This document shows positions 47,190-57,511 of a stretch of 64,000 nucleotides of DNA, piece by piece. How positions within the stretch are numbered: position 1 is the stretch's first letter; each line of letters starts with the position of its first letter. This stretch comes from CBDDIP01 sp965229005 (lineage in GTDB: Bacteria; Actinomycetota; Acidimicrobiia; Acidimicrobiales; Ilumatobacteraceae), in assembly GCA_965229005.1 (NCBI GenBank), contig CBDDIP010000002.1:62001-126000 (forward strand), in the 5' to 3' direction. Below the pieces are notes generated by a model that did no database searches, was not told the DNA's origin, and saw only the letters and a program-made list of their open reading frames with translations. Made by a program: the position numbers and the translations under genes.

Positions 47190-49811
47190 TCAGATCACGT
47201 GACCGAGCTCGGCGCGTCCCTTGACGCCCAGCTTGAGGTACACGTTCTGCAAGTGGTTGTCGACGGTGCGCACCGACAGGAAGAGGCGCTCGGCGATGTC
47301 CTTGCTGGTCAACCCTTCGGCCGCGAGCACGGCGATCTCCCGCTCGCGGTTCGTGAGCAACGACGTGCTGCTCTCCACCGAACCGATGCCCGGAGTCTGG
47401 GCGCCCTGGCATTGGGCGATCAGCTCCATCGCCCTGGCCGACGTGCTCGCCGCGTCGCGGGACATGCCATCACGACGCTGCAGCCGCGCCAGCTCGACTG
47501 CCGCTTCGGCCGCAAGCAGCCGCATCCCGACCGCGGCCAGGTCGGCGCCGACGTCGGCGAGCATCTGCAACGAACGGCCGCTCATCGCTCTCGCGAACCG
47601 TGCCACGATCGGCGTCAGCGGGCCCTGCACGTGCGGTTCGATCTCGTCGACGAGATCGCGGATCGCGTCGGCATCACCGAGACGTGCGCACTCGATCACC
47701 ACTTCCAGCGCGGGCCACCACTCGTCACGCTGCATCGCTCCTTCGGCGGCCTCGCGCAGCACCGACCGCGCTTCGCCGATGCGGCCGAGCGCGGCCAGCG
47801 CCCACGCGCTGCCGATGGCGATGTCGCTCAGCATGTAATTGATGTCCGGCTCGAGCGCTTCGAGCTCGGCCAGGATCGCCGCGCTCTCGGTGCGCTTGCC
47901 CTGCTGGCCGAGCGCGCATGCGAGGCCGGACATGGCGATGCGACGGCTCGGCCGGAAGCCGATCTCCTCGGCAGCGGCGCGGGCGTCGGCGAACCACAGC
48001 TGAGCGTCGAGCAGCCGGCCGGTGCGCAGCGCGCTGCGCCCGAGCACCGAGGCGTGGAACGAGCGCATGAACGGCACGCGCTCGCTCATCGAGTCGGCGT
48101 GGGCCTGGATGACCATCGCGTCGACCTCGGCGTACCGACCGAGACCGAGCATGCCGTTGGCGCCGGTGGCGATGTGCGTGTTGGGATCGAGGAACGCCTT
48201 CGGATCGTCCTGCGCCATCTGCGTCGCGTGCGCGGCCATCGACACGGCGACACCGTCCTCCAACCGCCCGTTGAGGATCAGCGCCGTCGACAACGGCGTG
48301 GCCGTGAGGATGCGCAGCAAGCCACCCGGCTGGTCCAGCGGGATCTTGTCGAGCACGCGCAGCGGGCGACCGTCGTACGCGTGCACGTTGGCTTCGACCA
48401 CGTCGAGGATGTGACTGGTGCCGATCTGGGCGAAGAACGGGCGCTCCGCTTCGACGACTGCCAGCGCGCGGGCCGTGTCGTTGACGCCCCACAGGAGGTT
48501 GTTCACGCGCGGTGCGACGAGCAGGAGATGCGAGGCCGGCGTGGCGTCCTCGGGCTCGGGCTCGGCGGCGATCGCCTCGGCCTCGTCGAAGGAACCGCTG
48601 AGGAACAGGGCCTCCGTGAGGAGGTGCTGCGACGCCGCCGTGTGGCGCACGTCGTGCGCGGCGCGGGCCAGCCGGATCGTGCTCGGCAGGTCGAGCGCGG
48701 AGCGTGCCAGTCGAGCGCCGGACATCAGCACATCGGGCTCACCTACCTGACCGATGTCCAGCCGCCACAGCGCCAGTCGCAGGGCATCGTCCGGACGCGG
48801 GTTGGGGCGATCGCCGATGATCTCGATCGCCCGCTGGATCTGGCGTCGACGACGCAGCACCACCATCGTCGAGCGCAGCACCTCACCGTGCAACGGATGC
48901 GCCAGGCGGACGGTCGGCTCCGTCCCGCTGTCGTCGACGGTGACGACGCCGTACTGCTCCAGCGCAGTGGTGTGGTCGAGCAGTCCGGCGCGCTCGATGT
49001 CGCCGACCAGCAGCGGCTCGGCGACGGCGATCAAGGCGAGTGTGTCGGCCAGCGCCGGCTCGAGGCCACGCAAGCGATCGCTGACCAGCTCGACGAGTCG
49101 AGGCGACTGAGACGGATCGACGTCGATGCGCAGCGCGCCCGACGGCAGCTGGATGATCCCACTGTCCTCGACGGACAGCAGCAGCTCGCGCAGGTACAGC
49201 GCGTTGCCCCGCGTCGCGTCCCACAGCTGCGCCGCGGAGAGCGGGTCGATCGGCGCGCCGAGCACCTCGCTGGCGACCGTGGCCACCTCGCCGACGTCGA
49301 GCTCGTGGATGTCCACGCGACGGATGGCGAAGCTGCGCATCAGCCCGTCCGCCGAGGCGGTCAGTGGCATGCCGGTGCGCGCCGTGCCGATCATGAAGAC
49401 GAGCCCGGCCGCGTGCAGCTGCATGCCGACGGTGAGGCTGGCCTCGTCGATGAACGGCATGTCGTCGATCATCATCACGAGTCGTTTGTCGTGGCCGTCG
49501 AGCAGCTCGCGCAACGCGCCGAACACCTTCACCGCGCCGGCCAGACTGGCCTCGGCCATCAGCTCATCGGGAACCAGGTGGCCGATCGCGGCGAACGGGA
49601 TGGTCTGGCTCCCGGGCGTGGCCACGGTGCGTGCCGTGCGGTGTCCCGCAGCACGCAGCCGCACCAGCAGCTCGTCGGCGAGGCGCGTCTTGCCCACCCC
49701 GGCAGGCCCGTTGAGCAGGACACCACCGCTCTGCGGGTCCTCCACCATGGCCGTGATCGCGTGGAGGGTGCCTTCGCGTCCCACGAATGGCCAAGCGCTC
49801 CCGTACCTCAC
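47190..49811 (-). CDS. LuxR-family transcriptional regulator with AAA/NACHT-like ATPase domain (LAL type)
   Basis: The 873-residue protein has Walker A GPAGVGKT (35-42), Walker B RLVMMIDDMPF, a long helical TPR-like midsection and a C-terminal LuxR HTH (LTNREREIAVLAAEGLTSKDI, then VRTVDNHLQNVY). This is the MalT/LAL architecture, in which ATP and a ligand switch the protein into an active oligomer. GTG 49811 lies 41 bp from the divergent gpmA start. Confidence 0.9.
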   Translation of the reverse strand: MRYGSAWPFVGREGTLHAITAMVEDPQSGGVLLNGPAGVGKTRLADELLVRLRAAGHRTARTVATPGSQTIPFAAIGHLVPDELMAEASLAGAVKVFGALRELLDGHDKRLVMMIDDMPFIDEASLTVGMQLHAAGLVFMIGTARTGMPLTASADGLMRSFAIRRVDIHELDVGEVATVASEVLGAPIDPLSAAQLWDATRGNALYLRELLLSVEDSGIIQLPSGALRIDVDPSQSPRLVELVSDRLRGLEPALADTLALIAVAEPLLVGDIERAGLLDHTTALEQYGVVTVDDSGTEPTVRLAHPLHGEVLRSTMVVLRRRRQIQRAIEIIGDRPNPRPDDALRLALWRLDIGQVGEPDVLMSGARLARSALDLPSTIRLARAAHDVRHTAASQHLLTEALFLSGSFDEAEAIAAEPEPEDATPASHLLLVAPRVNNLLWGVNDTARALAVVEAERPFFAQIGTSHILDVVEANVHAYDGRPLRVLDKIPLDQPGGLLRILTATPLSTALILNGRLEDGVAVSMAAHATQMAQDDPKAFLDPNTHIATGANGMLGLGRYAEVDAMVIQAHADSMSERVPFMRSFHASVLGRSALRTGRLLDAQLWFADARAAAEEIGFRPSRRIAMSGLACALGQQGKRTESAAILAELEALEPDINYMLSDIAIGSAWALAALGRIGEARSVLREAAEGAMQRDEWWPALEVVIECARLGDADAIRDLVDEIEPHVQGPLTPIVARFARAMSGRSLQMLADVGADLAAVGMRLLAAEAAVELARLQRRDGMSRDAASTSARAMELIAQCQGAQTPGIGSVESSTSLLTNREREIAVLAAEGLTSKDIAERLFLSVRTVDNHLQNVYLKLGVKGRAELGHVI

Positions 49812-49852
49812 AGCACGTGATCATGCCAGGGCGCGTGCGATAGAACTGCCCC

Positions 49853-50596
49853 GTGACCGGCAGCCTCGTGATCCTGCGCCACGGTGAGAGCACCTGGAAC
49901 CAACAGAACCTCTTCACGGGTTGGCACGACGTGCCGCTCTCCGACAAGGGCCGCGCGGAGGCCAGCGCGGCCGGCGTCACCCTTGCCGAGGCGGGCGCTC
50001 GCTTCGACGTCGCGCACACCTCGGTGCTCACTCGCGCCGTGCACACGTGCAACCTCGCGCTGGAGTCGCTGGGGCAGATGTGGCTGCCGGTGCAACGTCA
50101 CTGGCGGTTGAACGAACGCCACTACGGGGCTCTGCAGGGGTTGGACAAGAAGGCGACCACCGAGCAGCACGGCGCCGAGCAGGCCCACCTGTGGCGACGC
50201 AGCTACGACGTGCCGCCGCCGCCCGTCGGCACCGACAGCCCGGAGCATCCGGTGAACGATCCGCGCTACCGCTTTCTACCGCCGGACGTTTTGCCCGCGG
50301 CGGAGTGCCTGAAGGACGTCGTCGCCCGCGTGCTGCCCTACTGGCACGACGTGGTCGCGCCGCAGCTGCTGGCCGGACAGGAGGTACTGATCACCGCGCA
50401 CGGCAACTCGCTGCGCGCGCTGGCGATGCACCTCGAGCACATCTCGGAAGCGGACATCGCCGAGCTGAACATCCCCACCGGCGCGCCCCGCCGGTACACC
50501 TTCAACGCCGACCTGTCCGTGGCCTCAGCCGAATATCTCGGCGATCAGGACGCCATCGCCGCTGCCGCAGCTGCCGTGGCGAACCAGTCGCGCTGA
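49853..50596 (+). CDS. gpmA: 2,3-bisphosphoglycerate-dependent phosphoglycerate mutase
   Basis: A 247-residue phosphoglycerate mutase with the phospho-histidine motif LRHGESTWN (H10), LFTGWHDVPLSDKG, the ERHYGALQGLDK segment and the second histidine in ITAHGNSLRA. It interconverts 3- and 2-phosphoglycerate in glycolysis. A TAGAAC -10-like box at 49841-49846 just before GTG 49853 suggests a leaderless mRNA. Confidence 0.95.
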   Translation: MTGSLVILRHGESTWNQQNLFTGWHDVPLSDKGRAEASAAGVTLAEAGARFDVAHTSVLTRAVHTCNLALESLGQMWLPVQRHWRLNERHYGALQGLDKKATTEQHGAEQAHLWRRSYDVPPPPVGTDSPEHPVNDPRYRFLPPDVLPAAECLKDVVARVLPYWHDVVAPQLLAGQEVLITAHGNSLRALAMHLEHISEADIAELNIPTGAPRRYTFNADLSVASAEYLGDQDAIAAAAAAVANQSR

Positions 50597-50605
50597 AGGT
50601 TTGCG

Positions 50606-52671
50606 TCAGGAGACGATGACGAAGTCCGCTCCGAGCACTGCGATGCAGCCGGCGCTGATCGCACCCGGAGCGAGGTCGCCCTGCGTGAGTGAGACGATCT
50701 CGTCGAAGTCCGTTCGATCCGGGAACACACCCGTGAGCAGGCCGATCAGGAGGGCCAGCTTCGTGACGTCGCTCTCTCGCTGATTGCCCTGGCAAGCGAT
50801 CGCCGTCTGTGGGACGACTGCATCAGTTGACCCAACCGGGGTGCTGACGTAACCGTGCGACTCTGCTTTCGTCACCGCGAGCGACGCAACGCCAACCTGT
50901 CCTGACGCATTGACGAACAGCAGGCCACCGGTCACCGTCCCGAGCTCGGTCGCGTCGTAGATCACTGCGTCGGTGATGTTCGCGGTGCCGAGGTTCACCC
51001 CGCTCAGATCCGCACCGATCAGGGTCGCGCCGGTGAAGTCCGCGTCACGGAGCGTTGCATTGCCGAGCTTCGCGCCGGAGAGGTCTGCGTCCCTGAAGCT
51101 GCAAGTGACGCAATCGAAGTCGCTCATGTCGGCACCCGAGAGCTTGGTGCGATCGAGGTTCGCATTCTGGAGGAAGACATCGGGGAGGACTCTGCTGCGA
51201 AGGTCGAGACCGCTGAGATCGCACGGCGGTTGAGGCTCTTCCGCACGCGGTCGAACGAGACCGGCAACGTCCACCGTTTGGCTGCAATCAGGATCGCTCA
51301 GACCGGAGCGAGGTGTGTCGTCGGAGCGGAAGACGAGGAAGCCTGCAATGGCGAGAGCGAGCACGACGAGCGCTCCGGTGAGGACGCGTCGGCGCTGCGG
51401 TGTCCCAGCGACGCGGGCCGAGGGGTCGGCCTCCGCTGCCGGCTCGGCGATGGCGACGTTCCGAACGACGTCGTTTGACAGCTCCAGGTCGACGCTCGTT
51501 GGTACGGGTGCGGTCGACGTTCGTTCCGGGCCCTTCGGCGGAGGCGCCATCGTCGGTGTCGGCACGGGAGGCGGCGCCATGATCGGCGGCGCCAACGGGC
51601 GCGGCGCCGGCGCCGGCATCGTGGCGGCGTGCTGTGCGGCACCGAAGGCGACCGCCATCTCGGGATCGACGTCGGCCGTGATCGTGACGTCGAACTCGGC
51701 ATGGAGCACGACGCGGACGAGCGGTATCCGCGACGAACCACCTACGAGGAGGACACCGTGGAGCTCACTCGGCTGCAGATCTGCGGATGCGATGGCCGCC
51801 TTCAGCACCCCGACGCTCTCGCGGATCCGCGGCCGCAGCACGCTTTCCAGCTCGCGGCGAGTGAGGGTGACGTTGCCCACCACGCCGGGCACGATCACCG
51901 GGATCGTGGTCTCGGTGTCCGACGACAGCATCTCCTTGGCGTGACGGCTGTCAGCGCGCAGGCGTGCCAGACCGGCTCGTGCCGACGCGTCATCCGGGAC
52001 CGAACCGAGCTGCTCCCCCAGTCGCGAGTCGACGTGATCCAGCACCGCAGCGTCGAAGTCGATGCCCCCGAGCCGTTCGAGTCCCTTCGCCTCGCCGATC
52101 ATCTCGAAGCTGTCGCCCGTTCGTCGCAGCACCGCCGCGTCGAACGTGCCACCGCCGAGGTCGTACACCGCGATTGCAGCGCCCTCGGGAACGCGACCCA
52201 GCGACGCGTAGTGCAACGCCGCCGCGTGCGGCTCCGGCAGGAACGCGACGTTGGCGATCCCCGCTCGCGAGACCGCGTCGCGCAACAGGTCGAGTCGGTA
52301 GTTCGTGTAGGTCGCCGGGTGAGTGACCACCACGGCGTCGGGTGCAGCACCCATGCGCTCCGTCACGACGCGCAGCACGTGCTGGAACACGAAGCCCATC
52401 AGCACCTCGGCCGAGTAGGCGACCCCGCCGAGGACCAGCGGGGTGGTGTCCCCAACCGACGCTTGAACTCGCGAGCGACGCGACCTGGCTCGACCACACC
52501 GCGCGACTCGGCGACCTCTCCGACGAGGACCTCACCATCCTCGCGACCGAACACGACGGTCGGGAGCACGGCGGTGCGCGTGCCGAGGCTCACCGCCTCG
52601 ACTCGCCCCTCGAAGGACACCGCCGCGCTGGTGAACGTCGTGCCGAGATCGACACCCAGTCCGTATCCCAT
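50606..52671 (-). pseudogene. Hsp70-like membrane protein A: Hsp70 ATPase domain, membrane span, pentapeptide repeats (one frameshift)
   Basis: From ATG 52671 the frame encodes GLGVDLGTTFTSAAV, then breaks at the CCCC run 52450-52453; adding one base joins it to the frame ending at 50606 and gives 688 residues. Order: Hsp70 nucleotide-binding domain (1-350; YDLGGGTFDAAVL, LLVGGSSRIPLV), Pro/Ala/Met-rich linker (350-430), one membrane span (about 430-448), then an outer part with pentapeptide repeats (484-570; ADLSGAKLGNATLRDADF) and a C-terminal domain. The Hsp70 substrate-binding domain is absent. Outer cysteines include CVTC and pair positions shared with protein B. This may be a receptor-like ATPase; function unknown. 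I mark it frameshifted, though sequencing error is likely. Confidence 0.8.
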
Positions 52672-52705
52672 CTCGCTCGGAGTGTACGACAGCGCCGTTG
52701 CGGCG

Positions 52706-54701
52706 TCAGCCGGGCAGCGCGAAGTCGCGCCCGAGCAGGACGACGCACGACACCAGGGGATCGATCTCGACTTCCACTCGATCGGCAACCGTCGAGAAGT
52801 CGACCTCGTCCGCAGCCACTCCGCCGAGGAACGCCACGTACAGGGCGACCTTGCGCGTATCGCTCGTCGCCCGGTCGCCACGACAACCGACGACCGTGGT
52901 GGCGAGGTCTCCCTCTGTCCCATTGCCCCCCGCCTCGCCGATCACGAAGCCGAGCGACCGCTGTGCCGCGTTGGTGCTGACGCTGCCGGCGAGCCCGTTG
53001 ATGCCCGCCGAGTTCACGAAGACGAGCTGTCCATCGGCGGGGCCGAGCTTCGTCTCCGCGTTGACAAGCGCTCCCTCGACGCGAGTCGAGGCGAGGTCTG
53101 CCGTCGCCAGGTCGGCGCCAGAGAGGTCGGCACCACCGAGATCCGCGTTGCTGAGGTCGACATCGGTGAAGTCGCAGCCGATGCACGTGCTGCTGGCCAG
53201 GTTGGCGCCGGACAGGTCGGCACCGGTGAAGTCGGCGAACGAGAGGTCGACGTTGCCGAGATCTTCACCCGCCAGGTTGACGCCAACGAGATCGCATCCC
53301 TCTTCTGCGAATGCCGGACGGTCCGGACGGCGAATGCCGTTTGCCAGTCCGAGTGCCGTCACGCGCTGGCAGTCATCGCCCTCCGCGACCTCCGTATCGT
53401 TCGTCGCGGTATCGGTCGGCGTGCTCGTCGTCGCTCCGCCTGACGGGTCGTCGTCGCCGCTGGTCAAGAGCACAGCGGCGACGATGAGGACCGTCGCGGC
53501 CACGATGCCGACGGCGGCGATCATGATCGGGTTTCGGCGCCGCGGTGCGGGCGCCGTGGGCCGAGGGGCTGTGGGCGGGCTGGGCGCCGTGGGCCGAGGG
53601 GGTGTGAGCGGTGCAGGAGGCGGGAGCGGCGGGAGGACAGGCGCGGGGATCGCTGCAGCGCGACGGGCGGCGCCGAAGGCGACGGCCATCTCGGGGTCGA
53701 CGTCGGCGGTGACCGGAACGTCGAACTCGGAGCTGAGCATGACACGCACGAGCGGGATGCGCGACGAGCCGCCGACCAGGAGGATGCCGTGGAGCTCACT
53801 CGGCTGCAGTCCGGCGGACGCCACCGCCGTGCGCAACACGGCGACGCTCTCGCGGATCCGCGGCCGCAGCACGCTCTCCAGCTCACTCCGCGTCAGGCCG
53901 ACGTTGCCGACGACTCCCGGACGAGGACGGAGATCGTCGTCTCGGTGTCGGCCGAGAGGATCTCCTTGGCGTGGCGGCTATCGGTGCGAAAGCGCGCCAG
54001 GCCCGCTCGCGCCGCGGCGTCGTCGGGCACGGCGCCGAGTTGGTCACCGAGACGCGAGTCGACGTGGTCCATCACGGCCGCGTCGAAGTCGATGCCTCCG
54101 AGACGCTCGAGGCCCTTCGCTTCACCGAGCATCTCGAATCCGTCACCCGAGCGGCGCAGCACCGCTGCGTCGAACGTGCCACCGCCCAGGTCGTACACGG
54201 CGATCGCCGCGCCCTCGGGCACACGGCCGAGCGACGCGTAGTGCAGCGCTGCCGCTCGCGGTTCCGCATGAACTCGACGTTGGTGATCCCGGCCCGCGCC
54301 ACCGCGTCGCGCAGCAGGTCGAGTCGGTAGTTCGTGTACGTCGCCGGGTGCGTCACCACCACCGCGTCCGGCGCTGCACCCATTCGTTCCGTCACGACGC
54401 GCAGCACGTGTTCGAAGACGTGCCCCATCAGCACTTCGGCCGAGTAGGCGACGCCGCCGAGGATCAGCGGCGTCGTGTCACCGAGCCGGCGCTTGAACTC
54501 GCGAGCGACACGACCGGGGTCGAGCACACCTCGCGACTCAGCGCTGTCACCGACGAGCACATCGCCGTCCTCGCGTGCGAACACGACCGTCGGCAGCACC
54601 GCAGTGCGCGTCCCGAGGTTCACCGCCTCGACCCGTCCGTCGACGGACACCGCCGCGCTGGTGAACGTCGTGCCCAAGTCGACGCCGAGTCCGTAGCCCA
54701 T
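52706..54701 (-). pseudogene. Hsp70-like membrane protein B, tandem paralog of A (two frameshifts)
   Basis: ATG 54701 begins MGYGLGVDLGTTFTSAAV. The frame breaks near 54266 (one G short; NVEFM should continue PEPRAAALHYASLG, as in A) and again near 53919 (one G short; ISVLV should continue PGVVGNV). Corrected length is 665 residues. Layout equals A: Hsp70 ATPase domain, Pro-rich linker (354-390), membrane span (about 391-414), acidic Thr-rich stretch, pentapeptide repeats (ADLSGANL, ADLGGADLSGADLATADL) with CIGC, and a C-terminal domain with two more cysteines. It lies 34 bp upstream of A on the same strand. Both frameshift sites are intact in A, so the corrections are secure. Confidence 0.8.
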
Positions 54702-54763
54702 CTGGCGGCGAGTGTAGCTACGACGCATTTCACGACCTCACGAGCGGTCTATGCTCCCCCGCC

Positions 54764-55189
54764 ATGGCCAGCAAGTCGTCGTACCTCGAACACCTCGCGA
54801 AGGTGTCGCTGTTCTCCAGTTGCTCACAGAAGGACCTGGCGAAGATCGCCAAGGCCGGTGACGAGGTCACGATGCCGGCAGGCTCGTTGATCGTCGATCA
54901 GGGCCAGACGGGTCGTGAGGCGTTCGTCGTGCTCGAGGGCACGGTGACCGTGAAGCGCAACGGCAAGAAGGTCGCGTCGCTCGGACCGGGCACCGTCGTC
55001 GGCGAGCTCTCGCTGCTCGATCACGGCCCGCGCACCGCGACGGTGATCACCGAGACGGACTGCACCCTGCTGCTGCTGAGCCAGCGCAACTTCCTCGGCG
55101 TCGTCGACGACGTGCCGGCACTGGCGCACAAGCTGCTCGCCAGCCTCGCCGGTCGCATCCGCGACCTCGATCGCCAGTACTACGGCTGA
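54764..55189 (+). CDS. cyclic-nucleotide-binding domain protein
   Basis: A 141-residue stand-alone cNMP-binding domain (LIVDQGQTGREAFVVLEGTV, VVGELSLLDHGPRTATV). The phosphate-cassette sequence GELSLLDHGPRTAT matches the family. There is no DNA-binding helix-turn-helix, so it is not a full Crp. It is divergent from Hsp70-like gene B, with 62 bp between the starts, and could regulate it through protein contacts (inference). Confidence 0.85.
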   Translation: MASKSSYLEHLAKVSLFSSCSQKDLAKIAKAGDEVTMPAGSLIVDQGQTGREAFVVLEGTVTVKRNGKKVASLGPGTVVGELSLLDHGPRTATVITETDCTLLLLSQRNFLGVVDDVPALAHKLLASLAGRIRDLDRQYYG

Positions 55190-55252
55190 TCGGGTGAACC
55201 GGTCCGACGGTTAGGGACCGGATTCGCCAGGTGAACTAGCGTCAGGCGTGCC

Positions 55253-57511
55253 ATGAGCACGCATGATTCTCCCGCGCCGGTCGACAAGGGCCCCAAGCGC
55301 ATCAAGCCGCACCAACTCGTCATCGGCATCGGCATCTTCATGGGGGTCTTCACCCTCGTGTCGGGGGTGCTGCCGCAGATCACGAAGTGGCACGGCGAGA
55401 AGGCCCCCGCCCGCGAGGTGTTCGAAGGCATCCCCGGCCCGCTCCAGGTGGCCTTCTACACGGTCATCCCGGTGATGCTCATCTGGGGTGCGTTCGCCTT
55501 CGCGGATCGAGTTCGCAACTGGGAGCGCGGCGCACCGGATCGTCGCCGCACCAACGCCAAGAACGTGAAGCGTCGCCTCGCCGACTTCCGCGCCGGGGTG
55601 TACATGCGCACCCTGCTGCGCGACTCGGCCGCCGGCCTGATGCACTCGATGATCTACTTCGGGTTCCTCGCGCTGCTCGGTGTGACCACCGTGCTCGAGG
55701 TGGACCACCAGCTGCCCACCGGCGCCAAGTTCCTGCACGGCAAGGTGTACCTGGCGTACTCGTTCTTCGGTGATCTCGCCGGCGCCGTGTTCATGGTCGG
55801 CATCATCTGGGCGATCGTGCGCCGCTACGTGCAGCGCCCGTATCGCATCCGCATCAAGAGCAAGCCGGAGCACGCGCTGATCCTGGGCACGTTCTTCGTC
55901 ATCGGCGCCACGGGCTTCTTCGCCGAGGCGTTCCGCATCGCCATCTACGGCAAGCCGAGCTACGAGAAGTGGAGCTTCATCGGCTACCCGCTCAGCACGC
56001 CGTTCCAGAACCTGTCGTTCGAGACGCTCGATCGCTGGCACCAGATCATGTGGTCTGCGCACGTCGTCGCCTTCGTCGTGTTCCTCGCGCTGCTGCCGAT
56101 CACGATGCTGCGCCACATGTTCACCTCGCCGCTGAACATGTACCTGAAGGACCGCGATCGCCCGAAGGGCGCGATGCGGGCGATGCCCAACCTCACCGAG
56201 ACGTCGCTGGAGTCGTTCGGCGCATCGGTCGTCGAGGACTTCACGTGGAAGCAGCTGCTCGACACCGACGCCTGCACGATGTGCGGCCGCTGCACGTCGG
56301 TGTGCCCGGCGCACGCCACGGGCAAGCCGCTCGACCCTCGCGAGATCGTGCTGAAGACCGGCGAGGTGATGGCCGCGTCGTCGCCGCACGGTCACGTGTC
56401 GCCGCCGCTGTCGATCGATGGCGAGATCACCATCTCGGCCAACTCGCTGTTCGAGCGGATCACCGCGGAGGAGATCTGGAGCTGCACGAGCTGCAAGGCG
56501 TGCGACGAGATCTGCCCGGTGAACATCGAGATCCTCGACAAGATCCTCGACATGCGCCGCTACCTCTCGCTGATGGAGAGCAACTTCCCGGCCGAGCTCG
56601 GCTCCGCCTACCGCGGCATGGAGAACCAGGGCAACCCGTGGGGCATGAACCAGGGCGAGCGCGCCGACTGGGCCAAGGGCCTCGACGTCGACATCGTCGA
56701 TCCGGGTGACCCATTCACCGCCGAGTACCTCTACTGGGTCGGTTGCGCGGGCAGCTTCGACGACAAGAACAAGAAGGTCACCCAGGCGATGGCCAAGCTG
56801 CTGCGCCGGGCGGGCATCGACGTGGCCATCCTCGGCCCGAGCGAGATGTGCACCGGCGACTCGGCTCGCCGCTCCGGCAACGAGTACCTCTTCCAGATGT
56901 TGGCGATGCCGAACATCGAGATGCTCAACGGGATGGGCGTGAAGAAGATCATCGCCCAGTGCCCGCACTGCTTCAACACGTTGAAGAACGAGTACCCGCA
57001 GCTCGGTGGCAACTACGAGGTGATCCACCACACGCAGCTGCTGGAGCACCTGATCGACAACGGCAAGCTCGACGTGAGCCAGGCCACGCTCGAGGAGCGG
57101 ATCACGTACCACGACTCGTGCTACCTCGGTCGGCACAACGACGTGTACCTCGCGCCGCGCAAGGTGGTCGGCAGCATCAAGGGCATCGAGGTCGTCGAGA
57201 TGCAGCGCAACGGCACCAAGGGCATGTGCTGCGGCGCCGGCGGGGCTCGCATGTGGATGGAGGAGTCCATCGGCGTGAAGGTCAACGACGAGCGGGCGAA
57301 GGAGGCGATCAGCACCGGCGCGTCGCGCGTCGCCACCGCCTGCCCCTTCTGCTACATCATGCTCGACGACGGCGTGAAGGCTGCCGGCATGGACGAGACC
57401 GAGGTGAAGGTGGCCGACATCGCCATCCACCTCCTCGACGCGATCGAGGCCGGCGAGCGCAAGCTGTCGAACCCCGATGCACCGCTGAACATCCCCGTCG
57501 CCGGCGAGTAG
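55253..57511 (+). CDS. etfD: membrane Fe-S reductase of the EtfD / heterodisulfide-reductase-like family
   Basis: The 752-residue protein has about five N-terminal membrane spans (nitrate-reductase-gamma-like), two 4Fe-4S motifs (CTMCGRCTSVCP and CTSCKACDEICP) and two C-terminal CCG domains (CPHCFNTLKNEYP; MCCGAGG and CPFC). It closely resembles mycobacterial EtfD (Rv0338c), which moves electrons from electron-transfer flavoprotein in beta-oxidation to menaquinone. The symbol is assigned by this resemblance. No etfAB is nearby. Its stop abuts the stop of the converging TMEM175 gene. Confidence 0.85.
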   Translation: MSTHDSPAPVDKGPKRIKPHQLVIGIGIFMGVFTLVSGVLPQITKWHGEKAPAREVFEGIPGPLQVAFYTVIPVMLIWGAFAFADRVRNWERGAPDRRRTNAKNVKRRLADFRAGVYMRTLLRDSAAGLMHSMIYFGFLALLGVTTVLEVDHQLPTGAKFLHGKVYLAYSFFGDLAGAVFMVGIIWAIVRRYVQRPYRIRIKSKPEHALILGTFFVIGATGFFAEAFRIAIYGKPSYEKWSFIGYPLSTPFQNLSFETLDRWHQIMWSAHVVAFVVFLALLPITMLRHMFTSPLNMYLKDRDRPKGAMRAMPNLTETSLESFGASVVEDFTWKQLLDTDACTMCGRCTSVCPAHATGKPLDPREIVLKTGEVMAASSPHGHVSPPLSIDGEITISANSLFERITAEEIWSCTSCKACDEICPVNIEILDKILDMRRYLSLMESNFPAELGSAYRGMENQGNPWGMNQGERADWAKGLDVDIVDPGDPFTAEYLYWVGCAGSFDDKNKKVTQAMAKLLRRAGIDVAILGPSEMCTGDSARRSGNEYLFQMLAMPNIEMLNGMGVKKIIAQCPHCFNTLKNEYPQLGGNYEVIHHTQLLEHLIDNGKLDVSQATLEERITYHDSCYLGRHNDVYLAPRKVVGSIKGIEVVEMQRNGTKGMCCGAGGARMWMEESIGVKVNDERAKEAISTGASRVATACPFCYIMLDDGVKAAGMDETEVKVADIAIHLLDAIEAGERKLSNPDAPLNIPVAGE

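Noticed and set aside
47190..49811. STAND-type antiphage defence ATPase
   Set aside because: The C-terminal LuxR helix-turn-helix and TPR-like middle fit a LAL regulator, and no effector domain is present.
46962..49820. 952-codon plus-strand frame opposite the carboxypeptidase and LuxR genes
   Set aside because: Spans two well-supported minus-strand genes; amino-acid composition is that of a shadow frame.
51629..54890. Long plus-strand frames (604 and 730 codons) opposite the Hsp70-like genes
   Set aside because: They look longer than the real genes only because those are frameshifted; Hsp70 motifs are on the minus strand.
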